Assembly: GCA_903933915.1 (NCBI GenBank)
Contig: CAIZLW010000082.1
Span: forward strand, 29,259 to 93,258
Length of the DNA: 64,000 nt
DNA from: an uncultured beta proteobacterium
GTDB lineage: Bacteria > Pseudomonadota > Gammaproteobacteria > Burkholderiales > SG8-41
Reading direction: 5' to 3'
Position numbers and translations under genes: made by a program. Of the stretch, positions 49,417-61,744 are shown piece after piece. The notes under the pieces are model-generated. The model ran no database searches, was not told where the DNA came from, and saw nothing but the letters and a program-made list of their open reading frames with translations. How positions within the stretch are numbered: the stretch's first letter is position 1; the number at the start of each line of letters is the position of its first letter.

Positions 49417-50727
49417 ATGCAAGCGAATTTGGAAACGCTGGGATCACTCCAGCGCAAGCTGAACATTACCGTGCCGATGGCTGATATTGATGGGGAGGTT
49501 GAATCCCGCCTCAAGCGGCTGACGCGCACTGTCAAACTGGATGGATTCCGTCCCGGCAAAGTACCGTTTACGGTGGTGGTCAAGCAGTTTGGCCCGCAGG
49601 TGCGCCAGGAAGTCCTCGGTGACACCCTGCAAAAAACCTTCGGCGATGCCGTTACACAACAGAACCTGCGCGTTGCCGGTTATCCGAAGTTCGACGCGGC
49701 GCCGCCGGCCGATAACGCCAGCGATTTCAGCTACAGCGCGACCTTCGAGGTGTATCCGGAAGTGGTGGTGGGCGACGTGACCAAGGCGGCCGTGACCCGT
49801 GCGACGCTGGAAGTTTCGGAAGCGGAGATCGACAAGACGCTGGAAATCATGCGCAAGCAGCGCGTAAGTTACGAGGCAGCTGATCGCGCGGCGGAAAACG
49901 GCGACCGGGTGACCATGGATTATGTCGGCACCATCGACGACGTGGAGTTTGCCGGCGGCAAGTCCGAAGGCCAGAGCGTGGTGCTCGGCGACGGCCGTTT
50001 CCTGCCGGAGTTTGAGAAGAGTCTGCCGGGCATGAAAGCCGGCGACAGCAAGAAATTCGACCTGAAATTCCCCGATGACTACGCGGGCAAGGAAGTGGCG
50101 GGCAAGACCGCAGTGTTTGCGGTGACGGTGACGGCCGTTGCGGCGCCGAAGCTGCCGGCGATCGACGCCGAGTTTGCGAAAACCCTGGGCGTCGAGGACG
50201 GCGACCTGACCAAGATGCGCGCGGAAATCCGCGGCAACCTGGAGCGCGAGGTCAATGCGCGACTGAAGGCCAAGACCAAGGAGCGCGTGATGGACGCGCT
50301 GATGGAGGCGACCAAGATCGAAGTGCCGAAGGCGCTGGTCGACATGGAAGTGGAGCGTCTGCAGCAGATGGCGCGCCAGGATCTGGCGTCGCGCGGCATC
50401 CCGGTAAACGACAATATCCCGTTGCCGGCGGACATTTTCGAGAAGCAGGCGCAGCGCCGCGTGACCCTCGGTCTGATCCTGTCCGAGGTGGTGCGCGGGC
50501 AGAATCTGCAGGCCAAACCGGAGCAGGTGCGGGCACTGGTCGAAGAACAGGCGCAGAGTTACGAGCATCCGCAGGAAGTGGTTAAATGGTTCTACCAGTC
50601 GCCGGACCGGTTGCGTGACATCGAGTCGGTGGTGCTGGAAGAGAACGTGGTGAGCTGGGCGCTGGCGACGGCGCAGGTCAAGGATGAAGCCGTGACGTTC
50701 GACGAACTGATGGGGAATGCCAAATGA
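49417..50727 (+). CDS. tig: Trigger factor, ribosome-associated chaperone
   Basis: 436 residues, full length. The ribosome-binding signature ([12 protein letters not shown], GFRxGKxP) lies near residue 45, the PPIase domain shows [24 protein letters not shown], and the long helical C-terminal domain ends [14 protein letters not shown]. It sits at the ribosome exit tunnel and folds new proteins. tig leads the conserved tig-clpP-clpX-lon block; its stop overlaps the clpP start. Confidence 0.98.
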   Translation: MQANLETLGSLQRKLNITVPMADIDGEVESRLKRLTRTVKLDGFRPGKVPFTVVVKQFGPQVRQEVLGDTLQKTFGDAVTQQNLRVAGYPKFDAAPPADNASDFSYSATFEVYPEVVVGDVTKAAVTRATLEVSEAEIDKTLEIMRKQRVSYEAADRAAENGDRVTMDYVGTIDDVEFAGGKSEGQSVVLGDGRFLPEFEKSLPGMKAGDSKKFDLKFPDDYAGKEVAGKTAVFAVTVTAVAAPKLPAIDAEFAKTLGVEDGDLTKMRAEIRGNLEREVNARLKAKTKERVMDALMEATKIEVPKALVDMEVERLQQMARQDLASRGIPVNDNIPLPADIFEKQAQRRVTLGLILSEVVRGQNLQAKPEQVRALVEEQAQSYEHPQEVVKWFYQSPDRLRDIESVVLEENVVSWALATAQVKDEAVTFDELMGNAK

Positions 50728-51371
50728 AGGGCTTTACCGAGCCGTACTCGATGATGCAGGAACCGCAGAATCTCGGCCTGGTGCCGATGGTCGTCGAGCA
50801 GAGCGGCCGCGGTGAACGCGCCTATGACATCTACTCGCGCCTGCTGAAGGAGCGTGTGGTGTTTCTGGTCGGCCCGGTGAACGATGTCACTGCCAATCTG
50901 ATCATTGCTCAGCTGCTGTTCCTCGAGTCGGAGAATCCGGACAAGGACATTTCCTTCTATATCAATTCTCCGGGTGGTTCGGTTTCGGCCGGCCTGGCGA
51001 TCTACGACACCATGCAGTTCATCAAGCCCGACGTCTCAACCCTTTGCGTGGGCCAGGCGGCGAGCATGGGTGCGCTGCTGCTGACCGCGGGCGCCAAGGG
51101 CAAACGCTTCTGCCTGCCCAACTCGCGAGTGATGATTCATCAGCCGATGGGCGGTTTCCAGGGGCAGGCTTCGGACATCGAAATCCATGCCAAGGAAATC
51201 CTCTACCTGAAGGTGAAACTCAACGAAATCCTCGCCAAACATTCGGGCAAGGACGTGTCGGCGATCGAAAAAGACACCGATCGCGACAACTTCCTTTCCG
51301 CCGAGCAGGCGGTAAACTACGGCCTGGTCGACAAGGTTCTGAGCAGCCGCGGTGAAGTGGCTACGGCCTGA
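50724..51371 (+). CDS. clpP: ATP-dependent Clp protease proteolytic subunit
   Basis: 215 residues. Catalytic Ser114 in [11 protein letters not shown], His139 in [11 protein letters not shown], and Asp188 in [14 protein letters not shown]. It forms the two-ring protease chamber that works with ClpX (next gene) and ClpA. An N-terminal stretch of about 15 residues is the expected propeptide region. The ATG overlaps the tig stop, so the two are coupled. Confidence 0.98.
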   Translation: MKGFTEPYSMMQEPQNLGLVPMVVEQSGRGERAYDIYSRLLKERVVFLVGPVNDVTANLIIAQLLFLESENPDKDISFYINSPGGSVSAGLAIYDTMQFIKPDVSTLCVGQAASMGALLLTAGAKGKRFCLPNSRVMIHQPMGGFQGQASDIEIHAKEILYLKVKLNEILAKHSGKDVSAIEKDTDRDNFLSAEQAVNYGLVDKVLSSRGEVATA

Positions 51372-51447
51372 TCGGAGCCGGAGCAGGGTTGGGAATTATT
51401 GAGGCTACGGGCGGTCACATCGAAACAGTTAACAAAGGGTTGCGGGC

Positions 51448-52716
51448 ATGACGGAAAAAGTGAGCGGTGAAAAGTTGTTGTACTGCTCGTTCTGCGGCAA
51501 GAGCCAGCACGAAGTGCGCAAGCTCATCGCGGGGCCGTCGGTGTTCATCTGTGACGAGTGTATCGAGCTCTGCAACGACATCATCCGCGAGGAAACCCAG
51601 GGCGGCGACGCCGCTAAGGGCGCCAAGTCCGACCTGCCGGTGCCGCATGAGATCCGCGACATCCTCAATCAGTACGTGATTGGCCAGGAAACCGCCAAGA
51701 AGATCCTGTCGGTGGCGGTCTACAACCACTACAAACGCCTGCGCAGCGTCGGCAAGAACGACGACGTTGAACTGGCGAAGTCGAACATTCTGCTGGTCGG
51801 GCCGACCGGCTCGGGCAAGACGCTGCTCGCACAGACTCTGGCGCGGCTGCTCAATGTGCCCTTCGTGATGGCGGATGCGACGACGCTGACCGAAGCCGGT
51901 TATGTCGGTGAGGACGTCGAAAACATCATCCAGAAGCTGCTGCAGAAGTGCGACTACGACGTTGATAAGGCGCAGCGCGGCATTGTTTACATCGACGAGA
52001 TCGACAAGATTTCGCGCAAGTCGGACAACCCGTCGATCACCCGTGACGTGTCGGGTGAGGGCGTGCAGCAGGCACTGCTGAAGCTGATTGAGGGTACCAC
52101 CGCCTCGGTGCCTCCGCAGGGCGGCCGCAAGCATCCGAACCAGGAATTCGTGCAGGTCGACACCACCAACATCCTGTTCATCTGCGGCGGCGCTTTTGAC
52201 GGCCTCGACAAGGTCATTCGCGCGCGCTCCGAGAAGAGCGGCATCGGTTTTGGTGCGGACGTGCGCAGCAAGGACAATCGTCGTGATACCGCGATGGTGC
52301 TGCGCGACTGCCAGCCGGAAGACCTGATCAAGTTCGGCCTGATCCCGGAATTCGTCGGCCGCCTGCCGGTAGTGGCGACGCTGGCCGAGCTGGACGAGAC
52401 CGCGCTGATCGAAATCCTGACGCAGCCGAAAAACGCGCTGCTCAAGCAGTTCCAGAAAATGTTCAGCATGGAAGGCGTCGAGCTGGAAGTGCGTGACGGC
52501 GCGCTGAAGGCGATTTCGCGCAAGGCGATGCAACGCAAGACCGGCGCGCGCGGCCTGCGCTCGATTCTCGAGCACACGCTGCTGAACACGATGTTCGACC
52601 TGCCGTCGATGGAAAATGTCGTCAAAGTTGTTGTCGACGAAGGCACCATCACCAGCGACGCAGCACCGTTGCTCATCTACTCGGACCAGCCCAAAGTTGC
52701 CGGATCAACCGTCTGA
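51448..52716 (+). CDS. clpX: ATP-dependent Clp protease ATP-binding subunit
   Basis: 422 residues. The N-terminal zinc-binding domain shows [19 protein letters not shown] and [10 protein letters not shown]; the AAA+ core has Walker [16 protein letters not shown], Walker [14 protein letters not shown], sensor and arginine-finger regions, and the ClpP-docking IGF-type loop ([10 protein letters not shown]). It unfolds substrates for ClpP. A 76-bp gap to clpP shows no clear terminator. Confidence 0.98.
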   Translation: MTEKVSGEKLLYCSFCGKSQHEVRKLIAGPSVFICDECIELCNDIIREETQGGDAAKGAKSDLPVPHEIRDILNQYVIGQETAKKILSVAVYNHYKRLRSVGKNDDVELAKSNILLVGPTGSGKTLLAQTLARLLNVPFVMADATTLTEAGYVGEDVENIIQKLLQKCDYDVDKAQRGIVYIDEIDKISRKSDNPSITRDVSGEGVQQALLKLIEGTTASVPPQGGRKHPNQEFVQVDTTNILFICGGAFDGLDKVIRARSEKSGIGFGADVRSKDNRRDTAMVLRDCQPEDLIKFGLIPEFVGRLPVVATLAELDETALIEILTQPKNALLKQFQKMFSMEGVELEVRDGALKAISRKAMQRKTGARGLRSILEHTLLNTMFDLPSMENVVKVVVDEGTITSDAAPLLIYSDQPKVAGSTV

Positions 52717-52816
52717 CCGGAAGTGGGTGCTCCAGGCCCGCACAGCAGTTCTGATATCCGGCACTGACGGCATGGGAGCGGTTTCCCCGCTTTCGTGGGA
52801 TGATTTGCGTGCGGCG

Positions 52817-52844
52817 CTTGATTTACCGGCGTCTGCCCCAAGCT
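52817..52844 (+). promoter_or_regulatory. Putative sigma-32 (heat-shock) promoter for lon
   Basis: CTTGATT and CCCCAA are separated by 12 bp, close to the sigma-32 consensus CTTGAA...CCCCAT. It lies about 35 bp before the lon ATG. lon is a classical heat-shock gene, which supports the reading, but it is a motif call only. Confidence 0.45.
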
Positions 52845-52875
52845 CCAATTATGTTGAAACTCTCAGGTGACCCCG

Positions 52876-55284
<2,409 letters not shown>

Positions 55285-55295
55285 GCCTTCAAAGC

Positions 55296-55324
55296 TGGAA
55301 ATCGGGGCTGGATTGGGCTACAAT
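55296..55324 (+). promoter_or_regulatory. Putative promoter of the tRNA-Val/tRNA-Asp unit
   Basis: TGGAAA and TACAAT are separated by 17 bp, with a GC-rich discriminator (CCGGCCC) downstream, as often seen at stringently controlled stable-RNA promoters. The predicted start is about 35 bp before tRNA-Val. Confidence 0.4.
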
Positions 55325-55365
55325 CCGGCCCTTTGTTTCACAGGGCATTGCGGCTAAAGAGGCGG

Positions 55366-55441
55366 GGGTGCTTAGCTCAGCTGGTAGAGCGTCGCCCTTA
55401 CAAGGCGAATGTCGGCGGTTCGATCCCGTCAGCACCCACCA
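55366..55441 (+). tRNA. tRNA-Val (anticodon UAC)
   Basis: A 76-nt cloverleaf: GGGTGCT/AGCACCC acceptor, anticodon stem TCGCC/GGCGA around CTTACAA (anticodon TAC), TTCGATCC T-loop, encoded CCA. It lies between lon and tRNA-Asp. Confidence 0.97.
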
Positions 55442-55449
55442 GCAGCACC

Positions 55450-55500
55450 GCAATACGAAGTAATTACGAAGCAATACGAAGCAATACCAAATACGGCAGC
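55450..55500 (+). repeat. Short direct repeats between tRNA genes
   Basis: The spacer between tRNA-Val and tRNA-Asp holds imperfect copies of ACGAAG(C/T)AAT (CAATACGAAGTAATTACGAA, then CAATACGAAG and CAATACC). It is a local repeat array of unknown meaning, probably slippage. Confidence 0.7.
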
Positions 55501-55505
55501 AAATT

Positions 55506-55582
55506 GGAGTGGTAGTTCAGTTGGTTAGAATACCGGCCTGTCACGCCGGGGGTCGCGGGTTCGAGTCCCGTCCACTCCGCCA
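55506..55582 (+). tRNA. tRNA-Asp (anticodon GUC)
   Basis: A 77-nt cloverleaf: GGAGTGG/CCACTCC acceptor, anticodon loop CTGTCAC (anticodon GTC), TTCGAGTCC T-loop, encoded CCA. It is followed by a strong terminator. Confidence 0.97.
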
Positions 55583-55590
55583 ACATTAGA

Positions 55591-55619
55591 AAAAAAGGCG
55601 AACCGTGTTCGCCTTTTTT
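55591..55619 (+). terminator. Rho-independent terminator after tRNA-Asp
   Basis: AAAAAAGGCGAA and TTCGCCTTTTTT form a perfect 12-bp stem with a 5-nt loop; the A and T tracts make it bidirectional. Confidence 0.95.
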
Positions 55620-55659
55620 GTTATCCGCGCACTGGATGCGCGATCCTGGAGAGAGAGCC

Positions 55660-57597
55660 ATGTACGATTTTGTATATAAAAACAAACGGCTGATGCAACT
55701 GATGCTGGCGTTGATCGTGCTGCCGTTCGCCTTTTTCGGCATCGATTCCTATTTTCAGGGCGGTAGCGGCGCCAACAGTGTCGCGACGGTCGGCGACTAC
55801 CGCATTACCCAGGAAGAGTTCTCGCAGGCGCTGCGCGAGCGCCAGGATGCGCTGCAGCGGATGGCCGGCGGCCGCGTCGATCCGGCGATGCTTGACAGCA
55901 ACGAGCTGCGCTTTGCGGTGCTTGACAACCTGGTGCAGCAGCGACTGCTGTTTGAACGCGCCGCAAAGGCCGGGCTGGTGATTACCGACCGCCAGATTCA
56001 GGATATCGTTGCCGGCGTCGAAGCATTCAAAGTCGACGGCAAGTTTTCCCTTGAGCGTTATGAGGAGTTGCTCAAGGCGCAGTCGATGACCCCGCTGATT
56101 TTCGAGCAGCGCATACGCCAGGACATGATCAGCGAACACGCTGCCTATCCGTACGCCGCGTCGTCATTCGTGTCGCGCTCGGAAGCGGCCAATCTGCTGC
56201 GCATTTCCGAGCAGCAGCGCGAAGTCAGTTATTTCACGCTGGCAGCGGACCGTTTCCTGCCGCAGGTCAAGCTGGAAGCCGATGCAGTCAAAAAATATTA
56301 TGACGGCCACCAGGACGAGTTCCGCGTGCCCGAGCAGGTACGCATTGAATTTGTCTTGCTCAGTGGTGAAGCGATTCTGGCGCAGATCCAGCCGTTGGCG
56401 GCGGACGTGCGCAAGGCCTACGACGAAAACATGAAGCGTTTCGAGGTCAAGGAAGCGCGCCAGGCCAGTCATATCCTGTTCGCTGCTGATGGCAACGCGG
56501 AGGCCAAGAAAAAAGCCAAAGCCAAGGCGGATGAAATCTATGCGCAGGTAAAAAAGAACCCGAAGGATTTCGCCGCTCTGGCAAAACAGCATTCGCAGGA
56601 TCCGGGCTCGGCCGCCAACGGCGGTGATCTGGGTTTCTTCGAGCGTGGTTCGATGGTCAAGGCTTTTGATGACGTGGTGTTCACGATGAAGGCAGGCGAT
56701 ATTTCGCAGCCGGTGGAAACCGAGTTCGGTTACCACATCATCCGGCTCACCAACGTGCGCGGCGGCAAGGCGAAGTCTTTCGAGGAAGCGCGCGCGGAAA
56801 TCGAGGTCGACCTGAAGAAACAGCAGGCCGGCCGCAAGTTTGCCGAAATATCGGAGAGTTTCAGTACCACGCTGTTTGAGCAGTCGGACAGCCTGAAACC
56901 CGCAGCCGATCTGATCAAGGCTGTGCCGCAGAAAAGCGGCTGGATTTCCCGCAACGGTGGCGACAGCCCGCTGCTGTCCAATCCGAAGCTGTTGAAGGCG
57001 ATTTTCTCGGACGATGTTCTGAACAACAAACGCAACAGTGAAGCGATCGAACTGGCGCCGGGGGTGTTGATGGCGGCGCGGGTGATCGAGCACAAACCCT
57101 CGGTGGTGCAGCCGTTCGAGCAAATCAGTGCGGCGCTGACCAAAAAGCTGACCCTGCAACAGGCCGGCCAGTTGGCGGCGCAGGATGGCCGCGCCCGCCT
57201 GACCGCGCTGCGAGAAGATAAAGATGCGGGTAAAGATGCCGGTAAGGATGCGGGAAGAGATGCGGGCAAAAACGCCCAGATGGCATGGAGCGCGCCGCTG
57301 CTGGTCAGTCGCGGTGACCCGAAGGAGGTGCCGGTTGACGCCTTGCGCCAGGCGTTCAAGACGGATGTCAGCAAAGTGCCGGCCTACGCCGGTGTCGAGA
57401 TTGCCGGCGGCGCCTATATGCTGGTGCGCATCAGCAAGGTTCTGGACGCTGCGGAAGGCGCCAAGGACAAGCAGAACGCCATCGCCCAGACCCTGCGCCA
57501 GGTGGCGGGGCAGTCCGAGCTGGCGGCTTATCTCGCCAGCCTGAAACAGAAATCGGATGTGAAAATCCGCAAGGATCAGGTCGAGAAAAAGTCCTGA
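55660..57597 (+). CDS. ppiD: Periplasmic folding chaperone PpiD (SurA-like N-terminal domain, parvulin PPIase)
   Basis: About 645 residues. The N-terminal anchor helix (RLMQLMLALIVLPFAFFGIDSYF) is typical of PpiD; a SurA-N domain and a parvulin PPIase domain follow (ARQASHILFAADG, GSAANGGDLGFFERGSMVKAFDDVVF, TEFGYHIIRLT). It helps fold outer-membrane proteins at the inner-membrane face. The C-terminal part contains a short tandem DAGKDAGKDAGRDAGK stretch, which looks like an in-frame repeat expansion. The ATG at 55660 follows GGAGAGAGAG; the track begins within the terminator. Confidence 0.94.
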   Translation: MYDFVYKNKRLMQLMLALIVLPFAFFGIDSYFQGGSGANSVATVGDYRITQEEFSQALRERQDALQRMAGGRVDPAMLDSNELRFAVLDNLVQQRLLFERAAKAGLVITDRQIQDIVAGVEAFKVDGKFSLERYEELLKAQSMTPLIFEQRIRQDMISEHAAYPYAASSFVSRSEAANLLRISEQQREVSYFTLAADRFLPQVKLEADAVKKYYDGHQDEFRVPEQVRIEFVLLSGEAILAQIQPLAADVRKAYDENMKRFEVKEARQASHILFAADGNAEAKKKAKAKADEIYAQVKKNPKDFAALAKQHSQDPGSAANGGDLGFFERGSMVKAFDDVVFTMKAGDISQPVETEFGYHIIRLTNVRGGKAKSFEEARAEIEVDLKKQQAGRKFAEISESFSTTLFEQSDSLKPAADLIKAVPQKSGWISRNGGDSPLLSNPKLLKAIFSDDVLNNKRNSEAIELAPGVLMAARVIEHKPSVVQPFEQISAALTKKLTLQQAGQLAAQDGRARLTALREDKDAGKDAGKDAGRDAGKNAQMAWSAPLLVSRGDPKEVPVDALRQAFKTDVSKVPAYAGVEIAGGAYMLVRISKVLDAAEGAKDKQNAIAQTLRQVAGQSELAAYLASLKQKSDVKIRKDQVEKKS

Positions 57598-57623
57598 CCG
57601 GCCTTACCGGTTGGCGCCAATAG

Positions 57624-57652
57624 AAAGGGCGACTCTTTGAGTCGCCCTTTTT
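57624..57652. terminator. Terminator between convergent ppiD and fabI
   Basis: AAAGGGCGACTC and GAGTCGCCCTTT form a perfect 12-bp stem with a TTT loop, followed by Ts on the + strand. Confidence 0.9.
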
Positions 57653-57676
57653 GTCATGGTGCGCCGGTCTGCGCTG

Positions 57677-58462
57677 TTATTCGCGCATGCCGCCGACGGT
57701 GGTATTAAAGCCGCTGTCGACGTAGGTGATTTCCCCGGTAATGCCCGCCGCCAAATCGGAGAGCAGGAAGGCCGCTACATTGCCGACATCGTCGATGGTG
57801 ACACTGCGCCGCATCGGCGCGTTTTCTTCAACGTATTTGAGGATCTTGCCGAAATCGCCGATGCCGGCTGCAGCCAGGGTCTTGATCGGACCCGCCGAGA
57901 CGCCATTGACGCGGATGCCTTGCGGACCCAGGTTGGTCGCCAGATAGCGCACGCAGGCTTCCAGGCTGGCTTTGGCCAGGCCCATGACGTTGTAATGCGG
58001 CACGGTGCGTTTGGCGCCAAGATAGCTCAGCGTGAGCAGGGCGCCCTGGCGTCCCGCCATCAGCGGCACTGCGCCCTTGGCCAGCGCGGCAAAGCTGTAG
58101 CTGCTGATGTCGTGGGCCATTTTGAAGGCGTCGCGGGTCAGGCCGTCGAGGAACTCGCCTTTTAGCGCTTCACGCGGCGCAAAGGCGATGGAATGTACCA
58201 CGCCGTCCATATGGCCCCATTCCCCCTTCAGTGACGAGAACAGCGCGTCGATCTGCTCGTCCTGGCTGACGTCGCAGGGCAGCACCGGCACAGTGCCGAA
58301 ATCGGATGCGAGTTTCTGCACCCGCTCGCGGATGTCCTCGCTCTGGTAGGTAAAGGCCAATTGCGCGCCCTCGCGGTGCGCCGCCTTGGCGATGCCGTAG
58401 GCGATGGAGCGGCTGGAGAGCAGGCCGGTGATCAGGATCTTCTTGTCTTGCAGGAAAGCCAT
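57677..58462 (-). CDS. fabI: Enoyl-ACP reductase (NADH)
   Basis: 261 residues. The atypical SDR start [33 protein letters not shown] and the FabI-specific active site Y-x6-K in [21 protein letters not shown], plus [18 protein letters not shown], identify FabI. It makes the last reduction in each cycle of fatty acid synthesis and is the target of triclosan in other bacteria. It converges with ppiD across a shared terminator. Confidence 0.97.
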   Translation of the reverse strand: MAFLQDKKILITGLLSSRSIAYGIAKAAHREGAQLAFTYQSEDIRERVQKLASDFGTVPVLPCDVSQDEQIDALFSSLKGEWGHMDGVVHSIAFAPREALKGEFLDGLTRDAFKMAHDISSYSFAALAKGAVPLMAGRQGALLTLSYLGAKRTVPHYNVMGLAKASLEACVRYLATNLGPQGIRVNGVSAGPIKTLAAAGIGDFGKILKYVEENAPMRRSVTIDDVGNVAAFLLSDLAAGITGEITYVDSGFNTTVGGMRE

Positions 58463-58508
58463 GGTGTTCCCTTAGCGTAACGAATCAGAATGGAGCAGAC
58501 GCGGGGCG

Positions 58509-58514
58509 ATTATA
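58509..58514 (-). promoter_or_regulatory. Putative -10 for fabI
   Basis: A perfect TATAAT on the minus strand about 46 bp upstream of the fabI ATG; the -35 is weak (TTGGCG at 15 bp). Confidence 0.35.
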
Positions 58515-58556
58515 ACCAGAAGCCGCGCCCGCCAATATCGGCTACACTTTTGCGCG

Positions 58557-60770
58557 ATGACTTCGCTTCGTTACCGCCTGCCGCTGATTGTTCCGCTGTT
58601 CGCCCCGCTGTTAGTACTGATCATGGCCGCGGGCTGCAGCGGATCACCCTGGAATGACCCCTATCCGGCGGCGGAAGCGGGTTCGAATACGCTCTACACC
58701 TCGTTTGCCGAGCGTCCCAAACATCTGGATCCGGTGCAGTCGTATGCCGAGAACGAATTTGCATTCATCGCCAACATCTACCAGCCGCCGCTGCAGTACC
58801 ACTATCTCAAGCGGCCGTATGAACTGATCCCGTTCGGCGCCGAGGTGGTGCCGAAGCCGGTTTATCTGGATGCCGCAGGCCGCAGGTTGCAGGATCACGC
58901 GCCTGCAGAGCGCGTGGCGTTCAGTGAATACGTGATTGCAGTGAAAAAAGGCGTGCTTTATCAACCGCATCCGGCGCTGGCCGTGGATGAAGCGGGAAAG
59001 CCGCGTTATCACGCGCTGAGTGTGGCCGATCTGCGCGGCATCGACACGCTGGGCGACTTTAAACATACCGGTACCCGCGAACTGGTCGCTGCGGACTATG
59101 TGCACCAGATCAAACGCCTGGCGCATCCGCGGCTGCATTCGCCGATCCTGCAATTGATGACCGAGTATGTGGTCGGGTTGAAGGAGTTGGCGGGCGATCT
59201 GGCCAAGTCTGCCGCCGGTCTGCCCGAACATGCGTTCATTGATCTCGCACCGTACCAGCTGTCCGGAGTGCGCGTCATCGACCGTCATACCTATGCCGTG
59301 CGCGTGCGCGGCAAATATCCGCAGTTCGCCTACTGGCTGGCGATGCCGTTTTTTGCGCCGGTGCCGCCGGAAGCCGATCGCTTCTACGGCCAGCCGGGAT
59401 TGACGCAGAAGAACATCACGCTCGACTGGTATCCCGTGGGCACGGGGCCGTACATGCTGACGGTGAATAATCCGAACCGGCAGATGGTGCTGGAGCGCAA
59501 TCCGAACTACCGCGGCGAAACCTATCCGGTCGAAGGCGAGCCCGGCGACGCCGAGCGCGGCCTGCTGCAGGACGCCGGCAAACCGCTGCCGTTCATCAAC
59601 CGTGTCGTGTTCAGTCTGGAGAAGGAGCAGATTCCGTATTGGAACAAGTTCCTGCAGGGGTATTACGACGCATCGGGTATTGCTTCAGATACTTTTGATC
59701 AGGCTGTACAGTTTTCGGGGCAGGGCGATGTCACGCTGTCGGAAGACATGGCGAAACGCGGCATCAGTCTGCAGACCTCGCTGGCGACCAGCGTGTTCTA
59801 TCTGGGTTTCAACATGCTGGATCCGCTGGTCGGCGACCAGGGTGACGAACCCATGCGTGAAAAAGCGCGCAAGCTGCGACTCGCCGTATCGATGGCGATC
59901 GACCAGGAAGAATTCATTTCGATATTCCGCAACGGCCGCGGCGTGCCGTCGCACGGCCCGGTGCCGCCGGGCATATTCGGTTATCGCGACGCCGATGCCG
60001 CCGGCATCAATCCCTATGTGTACGAATGGCGCGAGGGCGAGGCGCGGCGCAAAAGCATAGACCAGGCCAAACAGTTGCTGGCCGAAGCCGGGTATCCGAA
60101 CGGCCGTGACGCCAAAAGCGGCCAGCCGCTGCTGCTGCATCTGGATACCACGTCCAGCGGCGCCGACAGCAAGGCGCGTCTCGACTGGTATATCAACCAG
60201 TTCGCCAAGCTGGGCATCCAGTTGGTGATCCGCGCCACCGATTTCAACCGGCTGCAGGACAAACTGCGCCGCGGTACCGCGCAGCTGTTTTTTATGGGAT
60301 GGAACGCCGATTATCCGGACCCCGAGAATTTCCTGTTCCTGTTTCATGGACCGCAGTCGCGCGCGAAAACGCAGGGAGAGAACGCGTCCAACTACAGCAA
60401 TCCCGAATTCGACCGTCTGTTCGAGCGCATGAAACACATGCCCAACGGCGCGGAACGACAGGCGATCATCGACCGCATGATCGCCTTGTTGCGCCATGAT
60501 GCCCCCTGGGTATGGAGTTTTTTTCCGAAGGACTACACGCTGCATCACGGCTGGGTGCATAACCGCAAGCCCAACCAGATCGCCAACAACAGTCTCAAAT
60601 ATCAGCGTCTGGAGCCGGCGCTGCGTGCGCAGCAGCGCCGCGCCTGGAATGCGCCGGTGCTGTGGCCGTTGGCGCTGGTCGCCATCGTGCTGGGGCTCGG
60701 TGCGTGGCCGGCAGTATCCGCATACCGCCGGCGTGAGCGGCTTACCGCAGTGTCCGGGGAGCGCGCATGA
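58557..60770 (+). CDS. Peptide-type ABC transporter substrate-binding lipoprotein (SBP family 5)
   Basis: 737 residues, longer than typical (about 530). The signal peptide ends in a lipobox (LIMAAGCSGS), then the family 5 fold: NTLYTSFAERPKHLDPVQSYAENEFAFIANIYQPPL, WYPVGTGPYMLTVNNPNRQMVLERNPNYRG, and the lower-lobe KARKLRLAVSMAIDQEEFISIF and GWNADYPDPENFLFLF. A hydrophobic C-terminal helix (WPLALVAIVLGLGAWPAVSAY) plus Arg-rich tail is unusual for this class. It delivers oligopeptides or other solutes to the two permeases that follow with overlapping starts. Confidence 0.9.
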   Translation: MTSLRYRLPLIVPLFAPLLVLIMAAGCSGSPWNDPYPAAEAGSNTLYTSFAERPKHLDPVQSYAENEFAFIANIYQPPLQYHYLKRPYELIPFGAEVVPKPVYLDAAGRRLQDHAPAERVAFSEYVIAVKKGVLYQPHPALAVDEAGKPRYHALSVADLRGIDTLGDFKHTGTRELVAADYVHQIKRLAHPRLHSPILQLMTEYVVGLKELAGDLAKSAAGLPEHAFIDLAPYQLSGVRVIDRHTYAVRVRGKYPQFAYWLAMPFFAPVPPEADRFYGQPGLTQKNITLDWYPVGTGPYMLTVNNPNRQMVLERNPNYRGETYPVEGEPGDAERGLLQDAGKPLPFINRVVFSLEKEQIPYWNKFLQGYYDASGIASDTFDQAVQFSGQGDVTLSEDMAKRGISLQTSLATSVFYLGFNMLDPLVGDQGDEPMREKARKLRLAVSMAIDQEEFISIFRNGRGVPSHGPVPPGIFGYRDADAAGINPYVYEWREGEARRKSIDQAKQLLAEAGYPNGRDAKSGQPLLLHLDTTSSGADSKARLDWYINQFAKLGIQLVIRATDFNRLQDKLRRGTAQLFFMGWNADYPDPENFLFLFHGPQSRAKTQGENASNYSNPEFDRLFERMKHMPNGAERQAIIDRMIALLRHDAPWVWSFFPKDYTLHHGWVHNRKPNQIANNSLKYQRLEPALRAQQRRAWNAPVLWPLALVAIVLGLGAWPAVSAYRRRERLTAVSGERA

Positions 60771-61744
60771 GCGGATATATTCTCCGGCGCCTGATCTACG
60801 GCGTGTTCGTGCTGATCGGCGTCAATGTGCTGACGTTTGCGCTGTTCTTTTTCGTCAACACACCGGATGACATGGCACGCGCGCAGCTCGGCGCCAAGCG
60901 TGTCACCCCGGAAGCAGTGGAAAAATGGAAGCAGGAGCGGGGGTATCATAAGCCATTGTTTTTAAACGAAAAATTATCAGGCCTTGAACGCGTCACCGAA
61001 ACCGTGTTTTTTGACAAGTCGGTCAAGCTGTTTGCGTTCCAGTTCGGCGAATCCGACCAGGGACGCAACATCGGCTACGACATCAGCACGCGCATGTGGC
61101 CCAGCCTCGCCGTGCAGCTGCCGGCCTTCCTGATTGGGCTGCTGGTCTATATCTCGTTTGCACTGCTGATGGCTTTTTTTCGCGCCACCATTCTGGATTT
61201 CTGGGGCGTGGTGCTGTGCGTGCTGATGATGTCGGTGTCGACGCTGTTCTACATCATCGGCGGCCAGTTTGTATTCGGAAAATTGTGGAACCTGGTGCCG
61301 ATTTCCGGTTACAACGGCGGCTTTGATGCGATCAAGTTCCTCGCGTTGCCGGTACTGATCGGCGTGATCAGCGGCATCGGCGGTAATGCGCGCTGGTACC
61401 GCACGATTTTCCTGGAGGAGATCAACAAAGACTATGTGCGCACTGCCCGCGCCAAGGGATTGTCGGAGGCGCGCGTGTTGTTCCGCCATGTGCTGCAGAA
61501 CGCGATGATCCCGATACTCACCGGCGTGGTGGTGGTCATCCCGCTGCTGTTCATGGGTGCGCTGATCACCGAATCCTTTTTCGGCATCCCGGGGCTGGGC
61601 AGCTACACCATCGACGCCATCGGTCAGCAGGATTTTGCAATCGTGCGGGTGATGGTGTTCCTCGGTTCCGTGCTCTACGTAATCGGCCTGATCATGACCG
61701 ACGTGTCCTATACGCTGGTTGATCCGCGGGTGCGTTTTTCATGA
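60767..61744 (+). CDS. Peptide-type ABC transporter permease (DppB-like)
   Basis: 325 residues. The N-terminal helix YILRRLIYGVFVLIGVNVLTFALFFF and later helices are followed by the EAA loop RTARAKGLSEARVLFRHVLQNAMIPILTGVVVVIP typical of BPD permeases. It overlaps the SBP stop and the next permease start. The gene holds an AT-rich stretch (60953-60981) with a copy of the recurrent AT motif, oddly inside coding DNA (residues HKPLFLNEKLSGL). Confidence 0.92.
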   Translation: MSGYILRRLIYGVFVLIGVNVLTFALFFFVNTPDDMARAQLGAKRVTPEAVEKWKQERGYHKPLFLNEKLSGLERVTETVFFDKSVKLFAFQFGESDQGRNIGYDISTRMWPSLAVQLPAFLIGLLVYISFALLMAFFRATILDFWGVVLCVLMMSVSTLFYIIGGQFVFGKLWNLVPISGYNGGFDAIKFLALPVLIGVISGIGGNARWYRTIFLEEINKDYVRTARAKGLSEARVLFRHVLQNAMIPILTGVVVVIPLLFMGALITESFFGIPGLGSYTIDAIGQQDFAIVRVMVFLGSVLYVIGLIMTDVSYTLVDPRVRFS

